A DNA stretch of 43,957 bases, taken from Bacteroidota bacterium (GTDB lineage Bacteria > Bacteroidota > Bacteroidia > Bacteroidales > Rikenellaceae). Position numbers and translations under genes: made by a program. Below the pieces are notes generated by a model. It did no database searches, was not told where the DNA came from, and saw only the letters and a list, made by a program, of their open reading frames with translations. Every line of letters starts with the position of its first letter. Position 1 is the first letter of the stretch. The stretch spans positions 1-43,957 of the forward strand of contig JAEZTA010000043.1 in assembly GCA_023443765.1 (NCBI GenBank). The letters are read 5' to 3'. This document shows, in pieces, positions 26,501-34,493 of the stretch.

Positions 26501-26695
26501 AGCCGTTCGCTCCGCAAGGCGGGCATCAGCCAGATGCGCGTCTATGTCTCGGCCGACAACGTCTGGACCCTGACGGGTTACAGCGGTCCCGATCCCGAGG
26601 TTTCGACCCGCAATTCGGTGCTGACGCCCGGATTCGACTGGTCGGCATACCCCCGCGCATTCGGCTTCACGGCCGGCGTAAACCTCACTTTCTAA
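23564..26695 (+). CDS. SusC-like TonB-dependent outer-membrane transporter
   Basis: 1043 aa. The signal peptide ends near EAFAQ. A CarboxypepD_reg-like domain (VDGRVVDANGAPLVGVTVLI, residues about 29-105) is followed by the plug domain with the Bacteroidetes motif VLKDASATAIYGARGANGVI, and then a large beta-barrel ending in VNLTF with a terminal aromatic. There is no extra STN domain, so it is not an obvious trans-envelope signalling receptor. It imports oligosaccharides in complex with the SusD-like lipoprotein encoded 23 nt downstream. Substrate is inferred from the flanking PL8, GH88 and sulfatase genes. Confidence 0.95.
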   Translation: MKKALKRMAAAALLTLSVLWGGEAFAQSTVDGRVVDANGAPLVGVTVLIKGSQSGTATGANGNYSIKVKETETLVFSYLGYTTVEEYVGKRTAINVKMTEEASQIGAVEIVNIGYGTTTRRDLTGSVAKADLGTMMKANVTSFDQALGGRIAGVVATTGDGSLGAEANITIRGNNSLTQSNAPLYIIDGFPSEGSFAASINPADIESIDVLKDASATAIYGARGANGVIVINTKRGKEGKPTVNFSAAFSLNKIANKADLMGSYEFVKLQQDWGVDMDKTYFSEGLTLDDYRNIPGIDWQDQLYRTAFQQNYNVSLSGGNKEGLRYNVGFSALDQDGIIIRSNFQRYQGKANFTLPISKKLSLNVNTNYSRTATNGVTPTTAQTTSSSSGWLMFSVWGYRPVTSPGQDILDSMLDADVAGSDDYRFNPVKTAKNEYRKTLVDYLNANAALTWKITPDLTFKTTGGYVMNKRRREEFNGSQTYTGYAGSPSGKGVNGSIYWTDQASWSNENTLNYKKRVGRDHNLDLLAGLSLQGQKNTYDGVSATQITSEELGIAGIHTGNYQKVQSNYYDWRMMSAFMRANYNFRYKYYLTFSFRADGSSKFPTDNRWGYFPSAGLSWNFNRENLLKKSDWMSNGKLRLSWGLTGNNRTQTPYDFYSQITVNPGSGSSLDYVFSGERVPGYYVSNMANERLKWETTEQWNVGLDLGFFEDRIKVTADWYDKVTRDLLLYALLPASSGFEQGMLNIGKIRNRGFELTLETVNVKNRSFQWSTSFNIAFNRNKILGLVDGQNTLQSSVSWETRFNSQFPYISQVGKPTGMMYGFIYDGTYKAEDFDDKGNLVSGVPSFKGNAMQPGDMKYRDMNGDGVIDDYDRTIIGCGQPLNTGGFGNNFNWKNFDLNIFFAWSYGNDVLNANRLVFESGWKSQTNQLASYANRWSPENPTSNIPRVGAVGREEYSSRVIEDGSFLRLKNVSLGYTLPSRSLRKAGISQMRVYVSADNVWTLTGYSGPDPEVSTRNSVLTPGFDWSAYPRAFGFTAGVNLTF

Positions 26696-26718
26696 CGGTT
26701 TAAACGCAACATTACGCT

Positions 26719-28551
26719 ATGAAAATCAAAAGCATATACAGACTGGGAACGCTGGCGCTGCTCGCAGCGGCCTTCTCGGCATGCAGCTTCCTCGACACCG
26801 ATCCGCAGATCATCCCCGACGAAGGCTACTACAACAGCGAGAAGAAGCTGATCTACGGCCTTGCCGGCGTCTACGGCGTGCTGAACAGCGAGGCGCTCTA
26901 CGGCCACTACTACTCGCTGCAGATCGCAAACGCCGACGACCTCAGCTATTTCAACAACTACAACAACGGCGAGTCGCGCCCCGATCGCTACAACCACAGC
27001 GCCGGAACGACCGTTATCTACGACGCCTGGTCGAAACTCTACGAGGGCATCAAGAACGCGAACCGTTACATCGAGTCGGTCGAAAAGACAACCATCGCCC
27101 CCGAGGAACTGTCGGTCGGCATCGAACTCTACATTGCCGAAGCGCGTTTCCTGCGCGCCTACTACCACTTCCTGCTGGCGCAGGCGTGGGGCGACGTACC
27201 CCTGCGGGTCAAGGCGACCACCTCGCCCAACCCCAACGACGTACAGATGGCCGCAACACCGCAGGCGCAGGTCCTCAAATGGTGCGCCGACGAGATCGAG
27301 GCCACGATCCCGGACCTCTACGAGACCATCGAGAACACCCCGTCGCGCGTCAGCCAGACCGTCGCCGAGGGTATTCTGGCCCGCGTCTACCTCTTCATGG
27401 CCGGCGAAACGGTGAAGGAGATCGAAGGGCTGGACAAGAAGGAGATGTACCGCCGGGCAGCCTACTGGGCCGATCAGGTGATCATCTCGAACAAGCACGA
27501 CCTGAACGACAGCTACCAGGAGGTCTTCATCAACATGATCCGCGACCAGTACGACACGCAGTTCCACGAGTCGATGTGGGAAGCCGAGTTCCTCGGCGAC
27601 CGCACCAGCGCCACGAACTGGACGAACGGCCGTATCGGCGACCTGATCGGACTGCGTTCGCAGTCGGGAACGACCAACTATTCGGAATGGGCCTGCAACT
27701 ACTCCTACGGTTACTACAACGGTTCGTACACCCTGTGGCAGCTCTACTGGACCGAGGACCGCACGGCCGACGAAGCTTCGGACGCCACCCGGATCACGGA
27801 CGTACGCCAGGAGTGGAACCTGCCGGGCTATAACTTCCGCGGACTGAACAACCAGAAGATCACCTACAAGAACAAGGAGGGCGTGAGCGTGACGCGTTAC
27901 CTGAAACAGCCCCAGAGCATGTACAAGACGCCATGGCTCTACAACAACAGCTTCGCGACGCCCGACATCGAAGGCCTCGACCAAAGCATCACCGATGCGT
28001 TCGACCCCGCCGACCTGGTGTACGACCCGACGATTATGTGCGCAGTCCGCAACGCCGGGAAATGGCGCCGCGAAACGATTTACGAGAAGCAGATGTCGGC
28101 CAAGAACCTCTACACGACGATCAACTTCCCGATTCTGCGCTACGCCGACGTGCTGCTGATGTATGCCGAGGCGATCAACGAATACGCCGGGGCGCCGGAC
28201 GACCAGGCCAAGGAGGCGATCCGGAAAATCCGCCGCCGCGCAGGCATCAAGACCGACGAAAGCCAACTCAGCGACTACCGTTCGTTCCGCGACCTGGTCC
28301 GCAACGAACGCGGACGCGAACTGGCCTTCGAGGGACTTCGCAAGTGGGACCTGATCCGCTGGGGCGTCTTCGTCGAGAAGATGCACAACGCCGGAACCAA
28401 CATACCGACGGAGAACAAATACCACAACACCAGCTACACGAACTACCTGGCTGCAAACTACGCCAACATCTCCGCCCGCCACATCTACCTCCCGATCCCG
28501 ACCAAGGAGCTGGCGGTAAACCATGCGCTCAAACAGAACTCTTTATGGTAA
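26719..28551 (+). CDS. SusD-like nutrient-binding lipoprotein (RagB/SusD)
   Basis: 610 aa, lipobox ending at Cys22 (AAFSAC). The SusD fold is recognised from SFLDTDPQIIPDEGYYNSEK at the mature N-terminus, the helical segment EARFLRAYYHFLLAQAWGDV, and the C-terminal NERGRELAFEGLRKWDLIRWG characteristic of RagB/SusD proteins. It sits on the outer face of the outer membrane as the lid of the SusC barrel. It is 23 nt after susC and 23 nt before the next lipoprotein gene, so one operon. Confidence 0.95.
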   Translation: MKIKSIYRLGTLALLAAAFSACSFLDTDPQIIPDEGYYNSEKKLIYGLAGVYGVLNSEALYGHYYSLQIANADDLSYFNNYNNGESRPDRYNHSAGTTVIYDAWSKLYEGIKNANRYIESVEKTTIAPEELSVGIELYIAEARFLRAYYHFLLAQAWGDVPLRVKATTSPNPNDVQMAATPQAQVLKWCADEIEATIPDLYETIENTPSRVSQTVAEGILARVYLFMAGETVKEIEGLDKKEMYRRAAYWADQVIISNKHDLNDSYQEVFINMIRDQYDTQFHESMWEAEFLGDRTSATNWTNGRIGDLIGLRSQSGTTNYSEWACNYSYGYYNGSYTLWQLYWTEDRTADEASDATRITDVRQEWNLPGYNFRGLNNQKITYKNKEGVSVTRYLKQPQSMYKTPWLYNNSFATPDIEGLDQSITDAFDPADLVYDPTIMCAVRNAGKWRRETIYEKQMSAKNLYTTINFPILRYADVLLMYAEAINEYAGAPDDQAKEAIRKIRRRAGIKTDESQLSDYRSFRDLVRNERGRELAFEGLRKWDLIRWGVFVEKMHNAGTNIPTENKYHNTSYTNYLAANYANISARHIYLPIPTKELAVNHALKQNSLW

Positions 28552-28574
28552 AACGCATAATTGCAGAGCATACG

Positions 28575-29579
28575 ATGAATACGAAACGAATCACATACCT
28601 CGCAGCAGCGCTGGCCTTCGCATCCGTGGCGGCTTCGTGCGAGCACGACGAAATCTACGAGCCGCTGGAGTTCTCGGTGCAACTGGCGCCGACGAACACC
28701 TACCGGACGGGCGAACCCGTGGCCTTCAACTTCAGCGGCAACGCCGACTTCATCACCGTCTGGACGGGCGACACGGGCCACGAATACAAGCACAAGGACC
28801 GCACGACGGTCGACGTTGCGGACATCGAGTCGTGCGAACTGGAAATCGAGCTGTACCAGCGTTACGGAGATGCCAAGCCCGAGATTTCAAACCTCGACCT
28901 CTTCGTGAGCAACAAACTCACGCCGCTTGCGGGCAACAACGCAGCAGTCGACCGTCCGATCGTCGAGGCCGTGGCTGCCGACGACGGTACGAACTGGCAC
29001 AAGCTGGATTACCCGCCCCACCGCAACGGTGAATGGGAGACCCTGCAATACGACATCACGCCTTACGCCGACAACTTCTCGTGGGCCATGCACTTCTACC
29101 ACGATGCCGACAAGGCGATGCGGACCTACTGGTTCAACCCCAAGATCACGGTCCGGTTCAAGGGCTATGACACACAGGTATACAACTACCTGAATATGAC
29201 GTTCGTACCCTTCTCACTGGCTGCCCAGCACGCCGATGCACCCTATTTCTGCAACGTCTCGGGCAACGGCAACCTGAAATTCCAGGGCCAGCCCGGCGGG
29301 AACAATGCGGCCAACATCGTCTACCAGGGATTCAACGCCGGAGCAATGGCCCAAATCGACCAGTGGGCCTTCATGCAGCCGATTGCGCTCAACACGATTT
29401 CGCCCGACACGGGACAGAATATCAAGGGCGTGACCGACGACCTGCCCGGTTACGAGTACGTCTACACCAAACCGGGAACCTACACGGCAACCTTCATCGT
29501 GGCCAACGGCAACTACCAGGGCCAGTCGGCTCCCACCCGGTACGAGGTGACGTTCACGGTGATCGATCCGATCGAATAA
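28575..29579 (+). CDS. Surface glycan-binding lipoprotein, DUF5017-like
   Basis: 334 aa from the ATG at 28575, which gives the signal MNTKRITYLAAALAFASVAASC with Cys22; in-frame upstream ATGs lack a reasonable signal. The mature protein begins EHDEIYEPLEF, an acidic surface-export sequence. The segment FNFSGNADFITVWTGDTGHE is typical of DUF5017-type beta-sandwich domains found in the SusE/SGBP position. The C-terminal segment KPGTYTATFIVANGNY is PKD-like. It is the last gene of the susCD operon before a strong terminator. A role in holding glycosaminoglycan at the surface is inferred from position. Confidence 0.8.
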   Translation: MNTKRITYLAAALAFASVAASCEHDEIYEPLEFSVQLAPTNTYRTGEPVAFNFSGNADFITVWTGDTGHEYKHKDRTTVDVADIESCELEIELYQRYGDAKPEISNLDLFVSNKLTPLAGNNAAVDRPIVEAVAADDGTNWHKLDYPPHRNGEWETLQYDITPYADNFSWAMHFYHDADKAMRTYWFNPKITVRFKGYDTQVYNYLNMTFVPFSLAAQHADAPYFCNVSGNGNLKFQGQPGGNNAANIVYQGFNAGAMAQIDQWAFMQPIALNTISPDTGQNIKGVTDDLPGYEYVYTKPGTYTATFIVANGNYQGQSAPTRYEVTFTVIDPIE

Positions 29580-29597
29580 TCCCTCCGAAACCATTCG

Positions 29598-29632
29598 AAA
29601 GCCCGCCTCTATACAAGAAAGGCGGGCTTTTT
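29598..29632 (+). terminator. Terminator of the PL8-susCD operon
   Basis: AAAGCCCGCCT (29598-29608) pairs with AGGCGGGCTTT (29620-29630), with an 11-nt loop, and runs into five T residues. Confidence 0.92.
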
Positions 29633-29643
29633 CACAACATCCG

Positions 29644-29675
29644 GTTGCATTTTCGCGTTCTTTTCAGTAACTTTG
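29644..29675 (+). promoter_or_regulatory. Promoter of the nahK-nagB operon
   Basis: GTTG (29644-29647), 20 nt, then TAACTTTG (29668-29675), a full -7 match. The predicted start near 29681 excludes the upstream in-frame start at 29673 and supports the ATG at 29724. Confidence 0.65.
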
Positions 29676-29723
29676 GAGGTGCAACGTAACCTTAAACCAC
29701 CAAAACCGAAACAACCTGATCGT

Positions 29724-30821
29724 ATGAAGGCTGAATTACAGGAAATAGCATCGCAGTTCGCGCTGGAAGGCGCCATCACGGCAATCGACTCGCTGGGCGA
29801 GGGTTTTATCAACGACACGTTCATCGTCCGTACGGCGGGCGACGCGCCGGATTATATCCTCCAGCGTAAGAACAAGAACATCTTCCCCGACGTTCCGGCC
29901 ATGATGGAGAACATCCGCAAAGTGACGGACCACATCCGCCGCGGCGTCGCAGCCGCCGGGGGCGATCCCAAACGCGAGGCGATGACGGTCGTTGCGACGC
30001 ACGACGGGAAACTCTACCACGTCGATGCAAAAGGCGACTACTGGGCCGTTTCGGTTTTCATCAACGACACGATCGCCTACAACAAGGCCGACTCCCCGGC
30101 GCTGGCCCGCAAGGGCGGCGAGGGCATCGGTAAATTCCAGGCCCAGCTGGCGGACTTCACCGAGCCGCTGGCCGAGACGATCAAAGGATTCCACAACATC
30201 CGCCACCGCTTCGTGCAGTGGGACGAGGCCCTGAAACGCGATGCCGCAGGCCGTGTGAAGAACCTCAAAGAGGAGATCGGCTGGATCGAGTCGCGCCGCG
30301 GCGAGATGCTCGCCTTCTGGTCGAAGGTCGAGGACGGTACGATCCCCACGCGCGTGACGCACAACGACACGAAAATCAACAACATCCTCTTCGACAAGAA
30401 CGGCGAGGTGCTGTGCGCCATCGACCTCGATACGGTGATGAACTCCACGTCGCTCAACGACTTCGGCGACGCCATCCGTTCCTACACCAATACGGGCGAC
30501 GAGGACGACCGCGACCTGAAGCGCGTCGGCATGTCGGTCGAGATGTTCCGCGCCTACACCGAAGGGTTCCTTTCGCAGCGGGCCAGACAGCTCAATCAGG
30601 CCGAGGTCGACCACCTGGCCTTCTCGGCACGTTACATCACCTTCGAGCAGGTGCTGCGCTTCCTGATGGACTACATCGACGGCGACACCTATTATAAGAT
30701 AAAATACCCCGAGCACAACCTCGTGCGCACGCACGCCCAGTACAAACTGCTGCAAAGCATGGAAGAACAGTACGGCACGATGTGTGAAATTGTACGGGAG
30801 ACCGTAGCCAAATACAAATAG
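29724..30821 (+). CDS. nahK: N-acetylhexosamine 1-kinase-like (NahK-type) phosphotransferase
   Basis: 365 aa cytoplasmic aminoglycoside-phosphotransferase-fold kinase. It tracks the Bifidobacterium NahK sequence across most of its length: ASQFALEGAI start, GEGFINDTFIV, YILQRKNKNIFPD, FHNIRHRF, and the C-terminal KYPEHNLVRTHAQYKLLQ. The catalytic loop is RVTHNDTKINNILFD and the metal motif is AIDLDTVM. NahK phosphorylates GlcNAc and GalNAc at C1. These are the amino sugars of hyaluronan and chondroitin, so the gene fits the adjacent PUL. It heads a second operon with a CBM9-like gene (4 nt gap) and two nagB genes. Specificity is inferred, and related sugar kinases share the fold. Confidence 0.85.
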   Translation: MKAELQEIASQFALEGAITAIDSLGEGFINDTFIVRTAGDAPDYILQRKNKNIFPDVPAMMENIRKVTDHIRRGVAAAGGDPKREAMTVVATHDGKLYHVDAKGDYWAVSVFINDTIAYNKADSPALARKGGEGIGKFQAQLADFTEPLAETIKGFHNIRHRFVQWDEALKRDAAGRVKNLKEEIGWIESRRGEMLAFWSKVEDGTIPTRVTHNDTKINNILFDKNGEVLCAIDLDTVMNSTSLNDFGDAIRSYTNTGDEDDRDLKRVGMSVEMFRAYTEGFLSQRARQLNQAEVDHLAFSARYITFEQVLRFLMDYIDGDTYYKIKYPEHNLVRTHAQYKLLQSMEEQYGTMCEIVRETVAKYK

Positions 30822-30825
30822 CGCA

Positions 30826-31467
30826 ATGGACATTCGCAAGATAGCAGGCATCGCCCCCGACGACCGGGCAGCCGTGGAACAGGCGTTCGCCGGAATCGAA
30901 CCCCAGCCGATCGCGTGCTGCAACTGGCCCGCGGAATTTCCCTATGCTCCGGAAGTCAGCTTCCGGATGTTCCATACGGGCAACTACCTGATGCTGCGCT
31001 TCGACGTTGCCGAACGCTATACCGCAGCGCTCGTCACGGAGGACAACGGCGAGGTTTGGACCGATTCGTGCGTGGAGTTCTTCATCGCGCCCGACGACGG
31101 GATGTATTACAACTTCGAAACCTCCTGCATCGGGCGGATGCTCCTCGGAGCGCACAAGTCGCGGACCGAAGGCGAGCATGCCTCCCCCGATGTGCTGGCA
31201 AGCGTAAAACGCTACACGACGCTGCCCGGCAAACCCTTCGCCGAACGCGAAGGCGACAATCGCTGGTCGCTCACGCTGGCCATTCCCCCGCAGGCGCTTT
31301 TCCGCCACGGGCTCACCGACTGGAGCGGCCTCAAGGCCCGCATGAACCTCTACAAGTGCGGCGACAAACTCTCGCACCCCCATTTCCTGTCGTGGCGGCC
31401 GATCCCAACGGAGAACCCCGATTTCCACCGTCCCGAGTTCTTCGAGCGGGTCGTATTTGAAAAATAA
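30826..31467 (+). CDS. CBM9-like carbohydrate-binding protein, cytoplasmic
   Basis: 213 aa with no signal peptide or membrane segment. The pattern FRMFHTGNYLMLRFDVAE, then WTDSCVEFFIAP and YYNFETSCIGRMLLG, is that of 'carbohydrate-binding family 9-like' proteins (beta-sandwich). The C-terminus PHFLSWRPIPTENPDFHRP is also characteristic. The start follows the nahK stop by 4 nt, so the two are likely coupled. Its role in an intracellular amino-sugar operon is unknown; a sugar-binding accessory or enzyme-associated function is possible. Confidence 0.75.
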   Translation: MDIRKIAGIAPDDRAAVEQAFAGIEPQPIACCNWPAEFPYAPEVSFRMFHTGNYLMLRFDVAERYTAALVTEDNGEVWTDSCVEFFIAPDDGMYYNFETSCIGRMLLGAHKSRTEGEHASPDVLASVKRYTTLPGKPFAEREGDNRWSLTLAIPPQALFRHGLTDWSGLKARMNLYKCGDKLSHPHFLSWRPIPTENPDFHRPEFFERVVFEK

Positions 31468-31539
31468 GAAGTTGCGGTGCCGAACGAACAACCTCCGAAA
31501 GAGGACAGAACGAGATTAGAACAAATAACTTATCATACC

Positions 31540-33489
31540 ATGAACAACAAGTATTCACTCCCCAAAGACGGAGGCCTGATTTCGGAATCGGCCCCCCGCG
31601 ACATCATTCATCGTTACGAGAAAATCCACACCAAAGTCTACGAAAACGAGTACGAAGGTGTGCAGTACGTCGCCGACAACATCGTCAAGGCAATCCGCAC
31701 GTACAACGAAATCCACTGCTCGAACGCTGTTTATGAGGAGTCGCAGCCCTTTGTGCTGGGCCTCACGACGGGACGTACCCCGCTGGGTCTCTACCGCGAA
31801 CTGGTAAAACGCCACAACGAGGGCCAGATCAGCTTCCAGAACGTCGCCGTTTACAGCCTCGACGAGTTCTACCCGATCAAATCGACCGAGCAGCAAAGCC
31901 GTAACTACCGCATCCACGAGGAGTTCCTCAACCACATCGACATTCTGCCCGAGAATGTCCACATCCCCGACGGCATGGTTTCCGAGGACCGCGTTTCGGA
32001 ATACTGCGCGTCGTACGACCACTCGGTGCGCCGCATCGACCTGATGATCATCGGCGTAGGCGAGGACGGCCAGATCGGCTTCAACGAACCGGGGTCCTAT
32101 TCCCGTTCGCGCACGCGGCTGGTGCAGCTGACCTACAACACCCGTAAAATCCAGTCGGGCGCCTTCTTCGGCCTGGAGAATACGCCCAAGATGGCGATCA
32201 CGATGGGTATAGACACGATCATGCGGGCCAACCGCATCATCCTGATGGCCTGGGGCGAGGAGAAAGCCCACATCGTCCAGCGGGTCGTCGAGGGCGACAT
32301 CACAGACCAGGTTCCCGCCTCCTATCTGCAGGCGCACCAGAACATTGAAGTGGTGATCGACGAAAACGCCGCACAACTCCTGACCCGCGAGCAGACGCCG
32401 TGGATGGTAGGCCCTTGCGACTGGACGCCGAAATTCGTCCGCAAAGCCGTGGTATGGCTCTGCGGCGTGGTCAAGAAACCGATACTGAAACTCACCTATA
32501 AGGACTACATCGAAAATTCGCTGGGCGAACTGCTCGAACAGGGCCGCGTTTACGACCAAATCAACATCGACGTATTCAACGACCTCCAGCACACCATCAC
32601 GGGCTGGCCGGGCGGCAAACCCAATGCCGACGATTCGACGCGCCCCGTGCCTTCGTCGCCCTTCCCCAAACGGGTGATCGTCTTCTCGCCGCACCCCGAC
32701 GACGACGTGATCTCGATGGGCGGTACGTTCATCCGCCTCGTACAGCAGGGACACGACGTGCACGTGGCCTACGAAACTTCGGGCAACGTGGCCGTACACG
32801 ACGACGTGGTATTGCAGAACATCGACACCGCGCGCGAACTGGGCTACGGCAACCACTACGCCGAGGTTGAAAAGATCATCGCCGGCAAAAAGAAGGGCGA
32901 ACCCGAGCCGCGTCCGCTGCTCGACCTGAAGGGCGCCATCCGCCGCGCCGAGGCGCGTGCCGCCGTGCGCTCGTTCGGTCTGAATCCCGACACCAACGCC
33001 CACTTCCTCAACCTCCCGTTCTACGAAACGGGCGGTATCAAGAAGGGCCAGCTCACGGAAAAAGACATCGAGATCATCGTCAAACTGCTGCGCGAGATCA
33101 AGCCTCACCAGATTTACGCCGCCGGCGACCTCGCCGACCCCCACGGCACACACCGTACGGCGATGGAAGCCATTCTGGGCGCCCTCGAAGTCGTGAAGGA
33201 CGACGAGTGGCTGAAGGAGTGCCACCTGTGGCTCTACCGCGGCGCCTGGATGGAGTGGGACCTCGGCATGGTGGACATGGCCGTGCCTCTGTCGCCCGAC
33301 GAACTGATCATGAAGCGCCACGCCATCTACCGCCACCTCTCGCAGAAGGACATCATGCCGTTCCCGGGCAGCGATCCCCGCGAGTTCTGGCAGCGGGCCG
33401 AAGAGCGTACGCAAAACACCGCGAAGCTCTACGACCAGCTCGGCATGGCCGAATATCAGGCTATCGAAGTATTTGTAAAGATGTTTTAA
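31540..33489 (+). CDS. Glucosamine-6-phosphate deaminase-like domain fused to PIG-L/LmbE deacetylase-like domain
   Basis: 649 aa from the ATG at 31540. Residues about 40-290 form a NagB/RpiA-fold domain (FVLGLTTGRTPLGLY, YSLDEFYP with Asp108). The NagB active-site loop reads GVGEDGQIGFNEP: Asp176 and Glu183 are kept, but the position of catalytic His143 of E. coli NagB is Gln178. Residues about 375-640 are a PIG-L/LmbE deacetylase-like domain with SPHPDDDV (His385, Asp387-389) and ADPHGTHR (His535, His538), so metal ligands look intact. This long two-domain form is known in Bacteroidetes. With no nagA nearby, the second domain could deacetylate an N-acetylhexosamine phosphate; this is inference. 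The gap to the previous gene is 72 nt. Confidence 0.88.
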   Translation: MNNKYSLPKDGGLISESAPRDIIHRYEKIHTKVYENEYEGVQYVADNIVKAIRTYNEIHCSNAVYEESQPFVLGLTTGRTPLGLYRELVKRHNEGQISFQNVAVYSLDEFYPIKSTEQQSRNYRIHEEFLNHIDILPENVHIPDGMVSEDRVSEYCASYDHSVRRIDLMIIGVGEDGQIGFNEPGSYSRSRTRLVQLTYNTRKIQSGAFFGLENTPKMAITMGIDTIMRANRIILMAWGEEKAHIVQRVVEGDITDQVPASYLQAHQNIEVVIDENAAQLLTREQTPWMVGPCDWTPKFVRKAVVWLCGVVKKPILKLTYKDYIENSLGELLEQGRVYDQINIDVFNDLQHTITGWPGGKPNADDSTRPVPSSPFPKRVIVFSPHPDDDVISMGGTFIRLVQQGHDVHVAYETSGNVAVHDDVVLQNIDTARELGYGNHYAEVEKIIAGKKKGEPEPRPLLDLKGAIRRAEARAAVRSFGLNPDTNAHFLNLPFYETGGIKKGQLTEKDIEIIVKLLREIKPHQIYAAGDLADPHGTHRTAMEAILGALEVVKDDEWLKECHLWLYRGAWMEWDLGMVDMAVPLSPDELIMKRHAIYRHLSQKDIMPFPGSDPREFWQRAEERTQNTAKLYDQLGMAEYQAIEVFVKMF

Positions 33490-33538
33490 CGCATCTTTAC
33501 AAATCTTCATTCATAATTAAAAACCAAACAACTTTCCC

Positions 33539-34339
33539 ATGCGCTTAATCATCGAAAATACCCCGCAGCAGGTGGCCCAGTGGGCAGCCAATTACATCAT
33601 TGCCCAGATCAAGAACAAGGAGCAATATACCACATCGCCCTTCGTGCTGGGTCTTCCGACGGGCTCGACCCCGCTGGAAACCTACAAGGAGCTGATCCGC
33701 CGCCACAAGACCGGCGAAGTGTCGTTCAAAAACGTCATCACGTTCAACATGGACGAATATGTAGGCCTTCCCGAGGAGCATCCCGAGAGCTACCATTCGT
33801 TCATGTGGAACAACTTCTTCAAGCACATCGACATCAAGCCCGAGAATGTCAACATCCTCGACGGCAATGCCGACGACCTGGCGAAGGAGTGCGCCGACTA
33901 CGAGGCCCGCATCGTCGAAGCCGGGGGTATCGACCTCTTCATGGGCGGCGTGGGTGAAGACGGCCACATCGCGTTCAACGAGCCGTTCTCGTCGCTCAAC
34001 TCCCGCACGCGCCTCAAGACCCTGACGCAGGACACGATCCAGGTCAACGCCCGTTTCTTCGGCGGCGACATCTCGCTCGTTCCGAAGACCGCACTGACGG
34101 TCGGCGTGGGCACGGTGCTGTCGGCCAAGAAGGTGCTGATCCTCGCAACGGGCCACAAGAAAGCCCGTGCGGTGCGCCACGGCGTCGAAGGTTCCTACAA
34201 CCATCAGTGGACCATCTCGGCCCTGCAGGTGCATCCCAACGGCATCCTGGTCTGCGACGACCCGGCTTCCGAGGAACTGCGCGTAGCCACCTACCGCTAT
34301 TTCAAGGACATCGAACGGGATAACCTGATCTCGAAATAA
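33539..34339 (+). CDS. nagB: Glucosamine-6-phosphate deaminase
   Basis: 266 aa, the canonical length and spacing of E. coli NagB. The catalytic residues fall at the same numbers: Asp72 in FNMDEYVGL, Asp141, His143 and Glu148 in GVGEDGHIAFNEPFSS. LGLPTGSTPLETY provides the phosphate-binding loop. It converts GlcN-6-P to Fru-6-P and ammonia, the final step of amino-sugar catabolism. It follows the NagB-PIG-L fusion by 49 nt and ends at a strong terminator. Having a canonical copy beside the His-to-Gln fusion suggests this one carries the deaminase activity. Confidence 0.96.
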   Translation: MRLIIENTPQQVAQWAANYIIAQIKNKEQYTTSPFVLGLPTGSTPLETYKELIRRHKTGEVSFKNVITFNMDEYVGLPEEHPESYHSFMWNNFFKHIDIKPENVNILDGNADDLAKECADYEARIVEAGGIDLFMGGVGEDGHIAFNEPFSSLNSRTRLKTLTQDTIQVNARFFGGDISLVPKTALTVGVGTVLSAKKVLILATGHKKARAVRHGVEGSYNHQWTISALQVHPNGILVCDDPASEELRVATYRYFKDIERDNLISK

Positions 34340-34359
34340 GCGCATTTGCGGATACGACG

Positions 34360-34393
34360 AATCCCGCGGGGCATGCCCTGCGGGATTTTTTTT
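34360..34393 (+). terminator. Terminator after nagB
   Basis: AATCCCGC...GCGGGATT stem (34360-34387) with a GGGCATGCCC inner hairpin, followed by a run of eight T residues. Confidence 0.93.
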
Positions 34394-34436
34394 ATCGTTG
34401 CTTTCGGCAGAGAGGGCACATTTTACCGCCTGATAA

Positions 34437-34467
34437 TTTGTTAATTGCGAGAAAAATTTTATCTTTG
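34437..34467 (+). promoter_or_regulatory. Promoter of the LacI-family regulator
   Basis: TTTG (34437-34440), 19 nt, then TATCTTTG (34460-34467): a full consensus match. The start near 34473 is about 20 nt before the GTG start codon. Confidence 0.75.
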
Positions 34468-34493
34468 TAGAGCATTGCTTATATGGTGAAATC

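Noticed and set aside
29672..29700. Possible extra TTTGG operator-like arms in the nahK leader
   Set aside because: The arms are imperfect and far apart, and the TTTGG simply includes the promoter -7 box.
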